This document shows, piece after piece, positions 28,012 through 37,250 of a DNA stretch of 64,000 nucleotides. The stretch is from Natronosporangium hydrolyticum (GTDB lineage Bacteria; Actinomycetota; Actinomycetes; Mycobacteriales; Micromonosporaceae). The translations under genes were made by a program, and so were the position numbers. Location of the stretch: the NCBI RefSeq assembly GCF_016925615.1, contig NZ_CP070499.1:4092001-4156000 (forward strand), given 5' to 3'. Within the stretch, counting starts at the first letter, position 1. Each line of letters starts with the position of its first letter. The notes below the pieces were generated by a model that worked only from the letters and a program-made list of their open reading frames with translations, was not told the DNA's origin and searched no databases.

Positions 28012-29190
28012 GTGACCGCTACCCGGAGCTGGACCGCCCTCGGAGCGGTCGCCGCGCTCACGCTCGCGATCGCCGCAGCGACGCCGGCCCACGCCGCACC
28101 GAACCACCCTGCGCCAGCGCTGCCGTCGACGTCGGCGGAGACAGCACCAATGCCAGCGGGCGCCGATCTCGTGGCTGCGCGAGCCCTTGACCGATCGCTC
28201 GCCGAGGCCGCCGACCGGCTGACCGACCTGGCCGCCGACTCCGGCGCGCTCGGTGCCTTCTACGATCCGGCGCGACCGGCCCTCGTACTCCTGCTTCCGG
28301 CAGACCAACCGGCTGGCCCGGTACCGGCGACCGCGGCGGGCTTCCCGGTCGAGGTGGCGAATAGCTCCCTGACGGCCCCCACCCTCGCCCAGTTCACCGA
28401 GGATGTGGCCGCCCGGGACTTCCACCCCGACGCCGGCCGGTACGCGTACGGGGCCTATCTCGATCTGGCCCGGGACGTGCTGGTGCTGGGCACCAACGCA
28501 CCACCGGCGGTGGTGCGGCCGCTGGCCACCCGCTACCCCGCTCCGCTGGAGCTCCGCTTCGGCGACGACCCGGGCCGGGGCCGCGGCAGTGACTTCCCGC
28601 CGTTCTGGGGCGGCGCCTCGATCACCAGTGGTGGGGCCATCTGCTCCAGTGGTTTCACGGTCCAGACCGGCGGCGTCCGCTACATGCTCACCGCCGGACA
28701 CTGTTTCGGCTCCGGCCGGCCGGTCACCTCCACCGTCAGCGGGCACACGTGGGGAACCTTCCACCCACACGCGAACCTGCCGGACCCGGACCTGGCCGTG
28801 ATCGCCGGCAGCAGCTACCAGGGCGCGATCTACATCGGCGCAGTGGACAGCACCGCGGGGGCGGCGGTGAGCAGCTTCGGTGATCCGGTGATCGGCTTCA
28901 GCAACTACTGCTTCAGCGGCCAGACATCCGGGGAGGTCTGCGGCCACACCGCGGTCAGCACCACCGGTGTGCTCTGTGATCCGCTCGGCTGCACCGAAGA
29001 CCTGGTGGTCAGCGACGGCACCCGGGTACAACCCGGCGACTCGGGCTCCCCCTGGTACACCCTCTCAGTGGGCAATCAGTACCCGGTACACATCCGCGGT
29101 CTCACCGTCGGGGTGATCGCAGGCCAGTCCTACTGGCACAGCTACGGCACCGTCGCCGACCACGCAGTGGCCGGGGTTCCGTACCCGTAG
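28012..29190 (+). CDS. Secreted trypsin-like (S1) serine protease with pro-region
   Basis: A 392-residue extracellular protease of the streptogrisin/alpha-lytic type. GTG start behind AGGGAGGGA; signal peptide about 1-31 (ending PAHAA), pro-region about 32-195, catalytic domain about 200-392. Catalytic triad: His230 in LTAGHCF, Asp260 in PDPDLAVI, Ser344 in PGDSGSPW. Cysteine pairs typical of the family are present. The pro-region probably folds and inhibits the enzyme until autoprocessing. Divergent from the STAND regulator. Confidence 0.9.
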   Translation: MTATRSWTALGAVAALTLAIAAATPAHAAPNHPAPALPSTSAETAPMPAGADLVAARALDRSLAEAADRLTDLAADSGALGAFYDPARPALVLLLPADQPAGPVPATAAGFPVEVANSSLTAPTLAQFTEDVAARDFHPDAGRYAYGAYLDLARDVLVLGTNAPPAVVRPLATRYPAPLELRFGDDPGRGRGSDFPPFWGGASITSGGAICSSGFTVQTGGVRYMLTAGHCFGSGRPVTSTVSGHTWGTFHPHANLPDPDLAVIAGSSYQGAIYIGAVDSTAGAAVSSFGDPVIGFSNYCFSGQTSGEVCGHTAVSTTGVLCDPLGCTEDLVVSDGTRVQPGDSGSPWYTLSVGNQYPVHIRGLTVGVIAGQSYWHSYGTVADHAVAGVPYP

Positions 29191-29218
29191 CCGGCTCGAC
29201 GAACCCTCCGCGGGCCGC

Positions 29219-32200
29219 TCAGCCAGCGGATCCAGCCGGCTCCGCCGACCGGATCCGCTGGCTGATCACCTGCGTGACACCGTTGCGCATGCTGGTGCCG
29301 TAGAGCGCGTCGGCGACCTCCATGGTCCGCTTCTGGTGGGTGATGATGATCAGCTGACTACGCCCCTTCAACAGCTCCATCAGATCGATCAACCGCCCCA
29401 GGTTGACGTCGTCGAGGGCGGCCTCGACCTCGTCCATGATGTAGAAAGGGCTCGGCCGGGCCCGGAAGATCGCGACCAGCATCGCCACGGCGGTCAACGA
29501 CCGCTCGCCGCCGGAGAGCAACGACAACCGTTTGATCTTCTTGCCCGGTGGCCGGGCCTCCACCTCGACTCCGGTGGTCAGCATGTCGTCGGGGTCGGTG
29601 AGGACCAGCCGGCCTTCGCCGCCCGGGAACAACACATCGAACACCTGCTCGAACTCGCGCGCGGTGTCATGGTAGGCCGAGGTAAAGATGTCCAGGATCC
29701 GCTCGTCCACGTCGGCGACGACGGTGAGCAGGTCCTTCCGGGTCGCCTTCAGGTCCTCCAGCTGATCGGAGAGGAATTTGTACCGCTCCTCCAGGGCCGC
29801 GAACTCCTCCAGGGCCAACGGGTTGACCTTCCCCAGCAGAGTCAGTTCCCGCTCAGCCTTGGCGGCGCGCTTCTCCTGACTCGCCCGGTCATACGGCGCG
29901 GGCTCGGGCACCGGCTTGCCGTCGGCCTCCGCCAACGCCACCGCCGCATCGGTGGGGGGCACCAGCACATCCGGCGCGTACTCGGCGACCAGCGTCTCCA
30001 CCCCGAGCCCGAAGTCCTCCGCCGCCTTGGCCTCCAGCTGCTCGATCCGCAGCCGTTGCTCCGCCCGCGCCACCTGGTCCCGATGCACCTCGTCGGTGAG
30101 CCGCCCCAGCTCCTGCTCCAGCTGTCTGACCTGGCCCCGCAGTTGAGTCAGCTCAGCCTCGCGGGCCGACCGCGCCGCCGCGATCTCGTCGCGTTGCCGC
30201 GCCGCCACCGTCAAGGCGTCACTGACCATCCGCAGCGCCGCTTCGGCACCGGTCACCACCGCTTGGGCGATCACCGCACCCCGCTGCTTGGCAGCCCGCC
30301 GCTCGGCCGCGCGTTCCCGGGCGGCCCGCTGCGCCTCGGCCTGCCGCAACAGCTGATCGGCGCGCCCTGCCAGCGAGTTCACCCGCTCCTCGGCGGTACG
30401 CACCGCGAGCCGGATCTCCAACTCGTTCTGCCGCGCCGCCGGCACCGCCGCCGCCAGCTGGTCCCGCTCCTCAGTGGCCGGCTCCTCGTCCACCGGTGTC
30501 TCCTCGGCCCGCTCCAGCCGCTCCGCCAGCTCGGCCAGCTGCTGCACGCCCTGTTCCCGGGCATCGGCGGCGCGTTGCTGCGCGGTCGTGAGCCGCTGCA
30601 CCTCCGCCTGGGCGGAGCTGGCGGCGGCGCCCAACTCGGCCAGCCGGCGGGCAGCGGCGTTGGCCTGCCCCTCGGCCTCCTTCTTCGCCGCCGCCGACAC
30701 CCGGACCTGCTCTTTCGCCGCGGCGAGCGCCTCCCGGGCCTCGGTTAGCTGCTCCTGCAACTGGGAGACCTGCGCCTGCGCCCGTTCCCGGTTGCCGGCC
30801 GCCTCCTCTACCGCCGCCTGAACCTCCAGGTACGACGGTTGTTTGGCCGAGCCGCCAGCGGCGGCGTGCGCACCCACCAAGTCGCCCTCGCGGGTGACCG
30901 CGCGAACCTGCGGCGCCCGACTCACCAGGTCGGCCGCGCCGGCCAGGTCAGGCACCAGCGCGATGTCGTGCAGCGCCCAGGCGACCGCCGGCCGCAGCTC
31001 CGCCGGGCAGGTCACGACATCGCGCGCCCACCGGCCGCCCTCGGGCAGCTCTGCCTCGGGCCGAGGTGGCTCGAGCCGGTCCCCTCCGACCAGCAGCGAA
31101 ACCCGCCCGGCATCCTCGATCTTGAGCACCCGGATCGCCTCGGCCGCGTCCTCGACCCCCTGCACCGCGACCGCGTCGGCGAGCCCGCCCAGCGCGACCG
31201 CGAGCGCCACCTCGTGGCCGGGTTCGACCGAGAGCAGTGACGCGACGCTGCCGACCAGCCCGGGGACCCGGTCGGCGGCGGCGAGCAGCGCCCCCGCTCC
31301 GTCTTTGCGGCGAAGCCCCAACGCCAGCGCCTCCTCGCGGGCCTGCCACTGAGTAACCTCGCGCTCGGCGCGGCGTTCGGCGTCGTTGAGGGTGGTCACG
31401 GTCTGCTGGGCCGCCTCGACCTCGGCCTGCGCCGCTTCGTGGGCGATGTCGAGATCCGCGGTGTCGCGGTCCTGCACGGTGGCGCCGGCGGCCGCCTCGT
31501 CGTACGCGGTCTGGGCGACCTCCGCCCGCTGCTGCGCTTCGGTGACGGCGGTGGCGAGCCGCTCCAACTCGTCGGCGGCGGCGGTGCTCCGGCTGCGGGC
31601 CGCCTCGACCTGGCCGCTCAGCTTGGCCAGCCCTTCCCTGCGGTCCGCGATCGCCTTCTGGGCCGCGACCAGCTGCCGCTCCGCGGCCGAGAGCGCCCGC
31701 TCCAGCTCCTCCCGGGCAGCGACCGCCTCCTCAAGCCGGCCGGTCTCGCCCTCCAGCACCTCACGCAACTCGCCCTCTTCGACCCGGACCTGCTCCGCCT
31801 CGGCGATCAGCTCCTCCGGGTCCCGTCCGGCCTGCTCCGGTTCGTCATCGGCGGTCAAGTGCCGCAACCGCTCGGCCGCGAGCTGACCCGTACCCCGGAA
31901 CCGTTCCTGCAACGTGGAGAGCTGGAACCAGGTGTCCTGGGCGGCGGCGTAGGCCGGTGCGTCGGCCGCCAACGCTGCCTCCACGTCGGCCAGCGCCGCG
32001 TTCAGCTCGGTGTGCTCACGTTCGACCTGCTCACGCCGCTGCTTGGCGGCGGCCTCGTCGGCGAGTTCCCGGTCCAGGTTGCTCCGTAGCGTGGTCAGGT
32101 CGTCGGCGAGCAGCCGGAGTCGGGCGTCGCGCAGGTCGGCCTGGATGCTGGCGGCGCGACGGGCCACCTCGGCCTGCCGGCCGAGCGGTTTGAGCTGCCG

Positions 32201-32797
32201 CCGCAGCTCCGCGGTGAGGTCGGTGAGCCGGTTCAGGTTGGTGGCCATGGCGTCCAGCTTGCGCAGCGCCTTCTCTTTACGCTTGCGGTGCTTGAGCACC
32301 CCGGCCGCCTCCTCGATGAAGGCGCGGCGCTCCTCCGGTTTGGCGTGCAGCACCGCGTCGAGCCGGCCCTGCCCGACGATCACGTGCATCTCCCGCCCGA
32401 TCCCGGAGTCGGAGAGCAGCTCCTGGATGTCCAGCAGCCGGCACTGGGAGCCGTTGATCTCGTACTCGCTCTCGCCAGACCGGAACATCCGGCGAGTGAT
32501 CGAGACCTCTGTGTAGTCGATCGGCAGCGCCCCGTCACCATTGTCGATGGTGAGCGTCACCTCTGCCCGGCCCAGCGGCGCCCGCCCGGTGGTCCCGGCG
32601 AAGATGACGTCCTCCATCTTGCCGCCGCGCAGGCTCTTGGCGCTGTGCTCACCCAGGACCCAGGCGATGGCGTCGACGACGTTGGACTTACCGGAGCCGT
32701 TCGGGCCCACCACACAGGTGATCCCCGGCTCCAACACCAGCGTGGTGGGCGAGGCGAAGGACTTGAAGCCCTTCACCGTCAAACTCTTGAGATGCAC
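29219..32797 (-). CDS. smc: Chromosome segregation ATPase SMC
   Basis: A 1192-residue structural maintenance of chromosomes protein, normal length. N-terminal Walker A GPNGSGKSN at residues 31-39, long coiled coils either side of a hinge (about 500-670), C-terminal ABC signature LLSGGERSLTAVAMLVAIF and Walker B FYIMDEVEAALDD. Works with ScpA/ScpB in chromosome compaction and segregation. ATG start. Between ftsY and fpg/rnc as in mycobacteria (Rv2921c-Rv2925c), although several non-syntenic genes are inserted here. Confidence 0.97.
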   Translation of the reverse strand: MHLKSLTVKGFKSFASPTTLVLEPGITCVVGPNGSGKSNVVDAIAWVLGEHSAKSLRGGKMEDVIFAGTTGRAPLGRAEVTLTIDNGDGALPIDYTEVSITRRMFRSGESEYEINGSQCRLLDIQELLSDSGIGREMHVIVGQGRLDAVLHAKPEERRAFIEEAAGVLKHRKRKEKALRKLDAMATNLNRLTDLTAELRRQLKPLGRQAEVARRAASIQADLRDARLRLLADDLTTLRSNLDRELADEAAAKQRREQVEREHTELNAALADVEAALAADAPAYAAAQDTWFQLSTLQERFRGTGQLAAERLRHLTADDEPEQAGRDPEELIAEAEQVRVEEGELREVLEGETGRLEEAVAAREELERALSAAERQLVAAQKAIADRREGLAKLSGQVEAARSRSTAAADELERLATAVTEAQQRAEVAQTAYDEAAAGATVQDRDTADLDIAHEAAQAEVEAAQQTVTTLNDAERRAEREVTQWQAREEALALGLRRKDGAGALLAAADRVPGLVGSVASLLSVEPGHEVALAVALGGLADAVAVQGVEDAAEAIRVLKIEDAGRVSLLVGGDRLEPPRPEAELPEGGRWARDVVTCPAELRPAVAWALHDIALVPDLAGAADLVSRAPQVRAVTREGDLVGAHAAAGGSAKQPSYLEVQAAVEEAAGNRERAQAQVSQLQEQLTEAREALAAAKEQVRVSAAAKKEAEGQANAAARRLAELGAAASSAQAEVQRLTTAQQRAADAREQGVQQLAELAERLERAEETPVDEEPATEERDQLAAAVPAARQNELEIRLAVRTAEERVNSLAGRADQLLRQAEAQRAARERAAERRAAKQRGAVIAQAVVTGAEAALRMVSDALTVAARQRDEIAAARSAREAELTQLRGQVRQLEQELGRLTDEVHRDQVARAEQRLRIEQLEAKAAEDFGLGVETLVAEYAPDVLVPPTDAAVALAEADGKPVPEPAPYDRASQEKRAAKAERELTLLGKVNPLALEEFAALEERYKFLSDQLEDLKATRKDLLTVVADVDERILDIFTSAYHDTAREFEQVFDVLFPGGEGRLVLTDPDDMLTTGVEVEARPPGKKIKRLSLLSGGERSLTAVAMLVAIFRARPSPFYIMDEVEAALDDVNLGRLIDLMELLKGRSQLIIITHQKRTMEVADALYGTSMRNGVTQVISQRIRSAEPAGSAG

Positions 32798-32956
32798 GAG
32801 TCTCCGGCTGTGGTCAATCGGCGCCCAGCGTGGACGGGCGCGCGGTCATGGGCGCTCAGCCGGAGCGTACCCCCGCTGAGTGGGTGACGCGCTCAGGCGC
32901 GCAGGCCACCCCGGGTCACCGTAGCGGCAGCGTTCAACGCGGGCGGCTCGGCCCAA

Positions 32957-32993
32957 AAAAGCGTGCGCGCCGCCACGACGTGCCGGCGCGCAC
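32957..32993 (-). terminator. Rho-independent terminator of the small coiled-coil gene
   Basis: 10-bp stem (32963-32972 with 32984-32993) followed on the minus strand by six T (32955-32960 region), a classic intrinsic terminator between the 64-residue gene and smc. Confidence 0.82.
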
Positions 32994-33044
32994 TTGGTGC
33001 GTACGGGATGCAGGTGGGACGAGCGGGTGGAATCCGCCCCGGCG

Positions 33045-33239
33045 CTACGTCAGCGCCGGCTCGGCCAGCCGAAGCACGTCGTCGGCCTCAGCGACCGCGG
33101 CCGCCAGCCGGTCGTTCTCTGCCCGCAACCGGGCGATCTCGAACTCCAATGCCTGCACCGTGGCACGCAAACGGGTGACCTCGTCGAGCATGCGCCGGTC
33201 GGGCGCGGCCGCGACGTGGCCATAGAGGGCCTTCGCCAT
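33045..33239 (-). CDS. Small conserved coiled-coil protein (MAKALYGHV type)
   Basis: A 64-residue protein starting MAKALYGHV and then forming one amphipathic coiled coil (VTRLRATVQALEFEIARLRAENDRLAAAVAEADD). The MAKALYGH start is a conserved actinobacterial signature of short proteins of unknown function. ATG is preceded by GAGGAGA. It has its own terminator and is not co-transcribed with smc. Confidence 0.8.
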   Translation of the reverse strand: MAKALYGHVAAAPDRRMLDEVTRLRATVQALEFEIARLRAENDRLAAAVAEADDVLRLAEPALT

Positions 33240-33470
33240 ATCGTCTCCTCGTAAGTGCGCTGCCGGACCACCGGCTCACGCGCGCCTAGTGGAATTCGCG
33301 ACAAAACCCTGCCCGAACAACCCCGGCGGGCAGGAACAGGCGCGACTGGCGCCACTCCTGATTGTCCGCTGCCGAGGCTGTGGAGTCAAGTCAACGCCCC
33401 AGCCGAGGACTAAGGAACATTTAAGGCCGCCATAATTTGCTCTGCTCCGCCCACGGCATAGCCTTCGGCC

Positions 33471-34370
33471 GTGCCCAAGCCACGGAGAACACGCAGAGAG
33501 CTGCAGGTTTCACCTACCCGACCGTCGGGCAGGAGCACCACAAGGCGGCCCAACGCGGCGGCCGGCGCGGCGCGGCGGAGCCCCATGGCCCCGCCGAACG
33601 CCGCGACCGCCCTGTCTCCCGGCGCCGCCGGCCGGCATCGCCGGCCGATCTCGGCTGCCCGCCCGGTGCTGCTCAGCCTGCTCGCGATCCTCACTCTCCT
33701 ATTGGGTACCGGCACCGCAGTCAGCCTGACCGCTGGCGGCGGTGCGTCGCCGAGCGCCGACGGCCCCGAGCAGGTGTCGGCGGTGGGCGCGGCGCCCACC
33801 GCCGACACGCTCCACGCCGGCACCGGCTCGGCACCGCCCTCGGCGACCCCACCCGCCCCATCCCCCACCCCGACGCCCGAACCCGAACCGCCGAGCGACG
33901 CCGCCGCCGACGGCGGCGAGCCCCCGGCCGGCGACGGCAACGGCTCGGCCGGAACCGACAGCGGCGGCGACAACCAGGCGACCGACGAGGTCACCTCGTT
34001 GGAAGACGAAGTAACTCGGCTGACGAACGAGCAACGGCGCAACGCCGGCTGTGGCGATGTCGGCACCGACGAACGACTCCGCACCGCCGCCCGCAACCAC
34101 AGCCAGGACATGGCCACCCACGACTACTTCAGCCACACCGGACGCGACGGCAGCTCGCCCTCCGACCGGATGCGGGCCGCCGGGTACCCCAACCCGGCCG
34201 GCGAGAACATCGCCTACGGGTACCGCTCCCCCGCCGACGTGATGGACGGCTGGATGAACAGCGACGGGCACCGGCGCAACCTGCTGAACTGCGCGCACCA
34301 GACGATCGGGGTCGGGCTCGCCTTCGACGGCAACGGACGCCCCTACTGGACCCAGGTGTTCGGCCGGTGA
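33471..34370 (+). CDS. Membrane-anchored or secreted CAP (SCP-like) domain protein
   Basis: A 299-residue protein: basic, cytoplasmic N-terminus, a hydrophobic segment at about 66-85 (LLSLLAILTLLLGTGTAVSL), a long low-complexity Pro/Glu/Gly/Asp linker (about 88-178), then a CAP domain (about 182-299; LTNEQRRNAGCGDV, HSQDMATHDYFSHTGRDGSSPSDR, GENIAYGY, WMNSDGHRRNLLNC). The CAP signature residues His-Glu-His are present. CAP proteins in bacteria are extracellular and of varied, mostly unknown roles. GTG start at 33471; an ATG at 33585 is an alternative. Confidence 0.85.
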   Translation: MPKPRRTRRELQVSPTRPSGRSTTRRPNAAAGAARRSPMAPPNAATALSPGAAGRHRRPISAARPVLLSLLAILTLLLGTGTAVSLTAGGGASPSADGPEQVSAVGAAPTADTLHAGTGSAPPSATPPAPSPTPTPEPEPPSDAAADGGEPPAGDGNGSAGTDSGGDNQATDEVTSLEDEVTRLTNEQRRNAGCGDVGTDERLRTAARNHSQDMATHDYFSHTGRDGSSPSDRMRAAGYPNPAGENIAYGYRSPADVMDGWMNSDGHRRNLLNCAHQTIGVGLAFDGNGRPYWTQVFGR

Positions 34371-34480
34371 CGAATCGACCGTTCGGACACTCCTGCGCCC
34401 ATTGCTGATTCGCCCGTCCGGATCAACGCGGCGCGTCGTTACCCCGGGTGACACACCCCAGGGCGACGGCGGGAGGAGCG

Positions 34481-35953
34481 GTGCGGGCGGCACTGATCAC
34501 CGAGGGTGGATACCCGTATCACACGAGCAGCACCAGCAGCTGGTGCCACACGCTCGTACCTGGGCTGCCCCGCTGCAGTTACCACCTGGTGGCCCTCACC
34601 GGACCCGCCACCGACCCGCCCGACCTGGCCTACCCGCTCCCCGCCAACGTCACCACGCTCACCCAGCTACCCGTCTGGTCGCCACCGGTCGCGCCCGATA
34701 GCTGGTTGGCCCGCCGCCGGCACCGACGCGCCGCCACCGAAGCGGCGATCCTGCTCTGCCGCGGCCTCGCGGGCGGCGACGACCAGCCAACCCTCGCCTT
34801 CCGGGCCGCGCTGCGACGACTGGCCACGCTCGCCACCGACGGCGTCGACCCGCTCGGCGGCGTCCCGACCGCCGAAATCCTCGCCGACACCTGGCGAGCC
34901 GCTGGCGCCACCCCGCGGCTGTCGCTGGGCAACGCCCACGCCGCCGCACTGCTGCTGGAGCACGCGCTGCGGCCACTGGCGATGCCCGCGCCGCCAGTCC
35001 AGGTATGCCACCCCACCACCAGCGGCCTGCCGCTGCTGGTGGCGCTCGCCGCCAAGTGGCGCGCCGGGATCCCGTACCTGCTCACCGAACAAGGCATCTA
35101 CCTGCGGGAGCGATACCTCGACTATGGCGGGCAGCTACCCGAGTCGGTGACCGCGGTGATGTTGCGGTTCTTCGCCGGCCTCGCCCGCGTCGGCTACGCC
35201 GAAGCCGCGATGGTGGTGGCGGCGAGCCGGTTCAACCAACGCTGGCAGCTGCGTCACGGCGCCCACCCGGCCAGCTCAGTGGTGATCCCCGGCGGCCTCG
35301 ACCCGGCGGCGTACCCGCCGCGGCCGGAGCCCGAGCACCCCACCCTGGTCTCAGTCGGGCGGATCACGCCCAGCGCCGACCTCCACACCCTGATCCACGC
35401 CTGCTGGCGGCTGCGCCGCGACCTACCCACGGCCCGGCTGCGGCTGGTCGGGCCCACCACCGATCCAACGTACGAGGCCGGCTGCCGTGCCCTCGTCCGC
35501 CGGCTCGGGCTGGCGGAGGCGATCACCTTCGTCGGGCCGGTGGCAGACCCGGCCGACGCCTACGCCAACGCCCAGGTAGTGGTCCGGAGCAGCAGCTGCG
35601 AAGGGCAGCCGTACCCGGTCCTGGAGGCCATGCTGAGCGGCCGGGCCACGGTCACGGTCGACGTCGGCGGCGCCGCCGAACTGGTCGGCGACGCCGGCCT
35701 GCTGGTGCCGCCGGGCGACCCGGCCGCCCTCGCCCATGCTCTCGGCGCACTACTCACGGAGGCACCACGCCGCCACACGCTCGCCGCCGCCGGCCGGGCA
35801 CGGGCCCACCGCGAGTACCGCGCCGACCGGATGCTCCGCGCCTACGAGCTGCTCTACGCCGACGTCGCCGCCAACGGCCCGGCGTCACCAGCGCCGCCGA
35901 CCAGTCGACCCCGCCAACCAGCCCGGGCGCTGGTCGCCGCCGGCCAGCGCTGA
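34481..35953 (+). CDS. PelF-like glycosyltransferase (DUF3492 + GT4)
   Basis: About 490 residues. The start AALITEGGYPYHTSSTSSWCHTLVPGL matches the PelF DUF3492 region, followed by a GT-B fold family 4 transferase with SVGRITPSADLHTLIHAC, TFVGPVADPADAYANAQVVVRSSSCEGQPYPVLEAMLSGRATVTVDVGG (EX7E-like) and GLLVPPGDPAALAHAL. PelF uses UDP-GlcNAc/GalNAc to build the cationic Pel polysaccharide in bacteria that make it. First gene of a three-gene operon with a polytopic membrane protein and a spherulin-4 protein. GTG at 34481 with GGGAGGAG just upstream fits the family N-terminus; 34448 is an alternative. Confidence 0.82.
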   Translation: MRAALITEGGYPYHTSSTSSWCHTLVPGLPRCSYHLVALTGPATDPPDLAYPLPANVTTLTQLPVWSPPVAPDSWLARRRHRRAATEAAILLCRGLAGGDDQPTLAFRAALRRLATLATDGVDPLGGVPTAEILADTWRAAGATPRLSLGNAHAAALLLEHALRPLAMPAPPVQVCHPTTSGLPLLVALAAKWRAGIPYLLTEQGIYLRERYLDYGGQLPESVTAVMLRFFAGLARVGYAEAAMVVAASRFNQRWQLRHGAHPASSVVIPGGLDPAAYPPRPEPEHPTLVSVGRITPSADLHTLIHACWRLRRDLPTARLRLVGPTTDPTYEAGCRALVRRLGLAEAITFVGPVADPADAYANAQVVVRSSSCEGQPYPVLEAMLSGRATVTVDVGGAAELVGDAGLLVPPGDPAALAHALGALLTEAPRRHTLAAAGRARAHREYRADRMLRAYELLYADVAANGPASPAPPTSRPRQPARALVAAGQR

Positions 35954-35960
35954 CGCCGCC

Positions 35961-37250
35961 ATGAGTTCACCGACCGCGCTACCGGCCGCCGCGATCACCC
36001 AGCTCGGGTGGGTTTCGACCGCCCCGACCAGCCGGTCGTGGACCCCGGCGCTGTCGCGGGCGGCGCTGCTGGCGGCCGCGGCAGCAGCGGCGATCACCGC
36101 CGCCGAACCGCTCACCCAGCTGCCCTGGCCGATTCCGGTCACCGCCGCCGCGCTCGGCTGGGCCGCGGTGTCGGGGCTGACCCCGCCAGGACGCGCAGTC
36201 GCAGCCAGCGCCGGCGCAGCTGCGGCGACCCGGCTCATCCTCGCGACCACGCTGTTACTCTTCGCCGGCTGGGCCGGCAGCGTAGCCCTCGCCCCCGGGG
36301 TTTCGGCCGCCGACCGCCCGCTCGGGTGGCTGGTCGGCGCGGCGATCTTCGGCTATGTCGCGGTGCTCACCACCGGTGCCGCCACCGGCGCCGAACTCAC
36401 CCTGCTGCGCTGGAGTTCGCCGCTGCTGCTGCTCACGACCGGGGCGCTGGCTGGGCCCGCGGTGGTCGCCCTGCTGACGCCGCCGGCCACCCTCACCCTG
36501 CCCGACCCGCCGACGAGCGTCGCAGCATTGCTGCTGGTGACGCTCGCCCTGCCGCTGGCGCGGACCGCCGGCATCGCCTGCTGGGGGCTGGCCGGACCGC
36601 GGCGCGGCCTCCCGCTGCTCCCCACCCTCGCCGGTGGTCGGCGCGACCTGCGCCGGCTCGGCCTACCCACGCTCCGGCGCGCCGCCGCAGGCGCGGCGCT
36701 CGGCCTCGGGCAGGCGGCCGCGGTGGTCCTCCTCTGGCGCACCGGCTCCCCCGGCAACGGCGGCCTCCCGCCCAGCCTGCTGCCGCTGCTGATCGCGCTG
36801 CCCGCCGGTCAGGTGTGGCTCGGCTGGCACCTGCGCCGGCCGACCTGGCGCAGCCTGCTCGGCCTGCTGATACCGCTGCTCGCCGCCGCCGGCTTCGCCA
36901 GCCTCGCGCACCAGCTTCCGCACCCGCTCGCCGCCCACCCGGACCCACCGGTGGTGCTGCTCAGCATCGCCGGTGGTCTGCTACTCGCTGGCGTGGTAGT
37001 GCTCGGCTGGCTGCTGGCCGAACGCGGCTACCCGGGCAGCGCCGCCGCCGTAACCGCGGCGCCGGTGCTCGCCGCCGCCGTGCTCACCGGCGCGTCGCCG
37101 CCGCTGACCACCGGGTCGCCGTTGACCAACGGGTGGTTGAGCACCGTCGAGCCACCGCTGGCGACCACCCTGCTCGCGCTCGGCACGGCGTACGCCGGCG
37201 GGCTGGCGCTCGCCGCCCGGACCCTCCGGCCAGGGAGGAGACGGCGGTGA
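35961..37250 (+). CDS. Polytopic membrane protein, possible PelG-like exporter
   Basis: A 429-residue, very hydrophobic protein with roughly 11-12 membrane segments and few polar loops, 7 bp downstream of the PelF-like gene and overlapping the next gene. Size, topology and position match PelG, the MATE/Wzx-like membrane partner of PelF, but sequence motifs are too degenerate for me to assert homology; the composition (Ala/Leu/Pro) dominates. Inference: part of the polysaccharide synthesis or export machinery. ATG start. Confidence 0.65.
   Translation: MSSPTALPAAAITQLGWVSTAPTSRSWTPALSRAALLAAAAAAAITAAEPLTQLPWPIPVTAAALGWAAVSGLTPPGRAVAASAGAAAATRLILATTLLLFAGWAGSVALAPGVSAADRPLGWLVGAAIFGYVAVLTTGAATGAELTLLRWSSPLLLLTTGALAGPAVVALLTPPATLTLPDPPTSVAALLLVTLALPLARTAGIACWGLAGPRRGLPLLPTLAGGRRDLRRLGLPTLRRAAAGAALGLGQAAAVVLLWRTGSPGNGGLPPSLLPLLIALPAGQVWLGWHLRRPTWRSLLGLLIPLLAAAGFASLAHQLPHPLAAHPDPPVVLLSIAGGLLLAGVVVLGWLLAERGYPGSAAAVTAAPVLAAAVLTGASPPLTTGSPLTNGWLSTVEPPLATTLLALGTAYAGGLALAARTLRPGRRRR

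Noticed and set aside
33308-33334. CCTGCCCG/CGGGCAGG hairpin
   Set aside because: A real inverted repeat, but it lies upstream of the small coiled-coil gene with no gene end next to it; too little support for a terminator or attenuator call.
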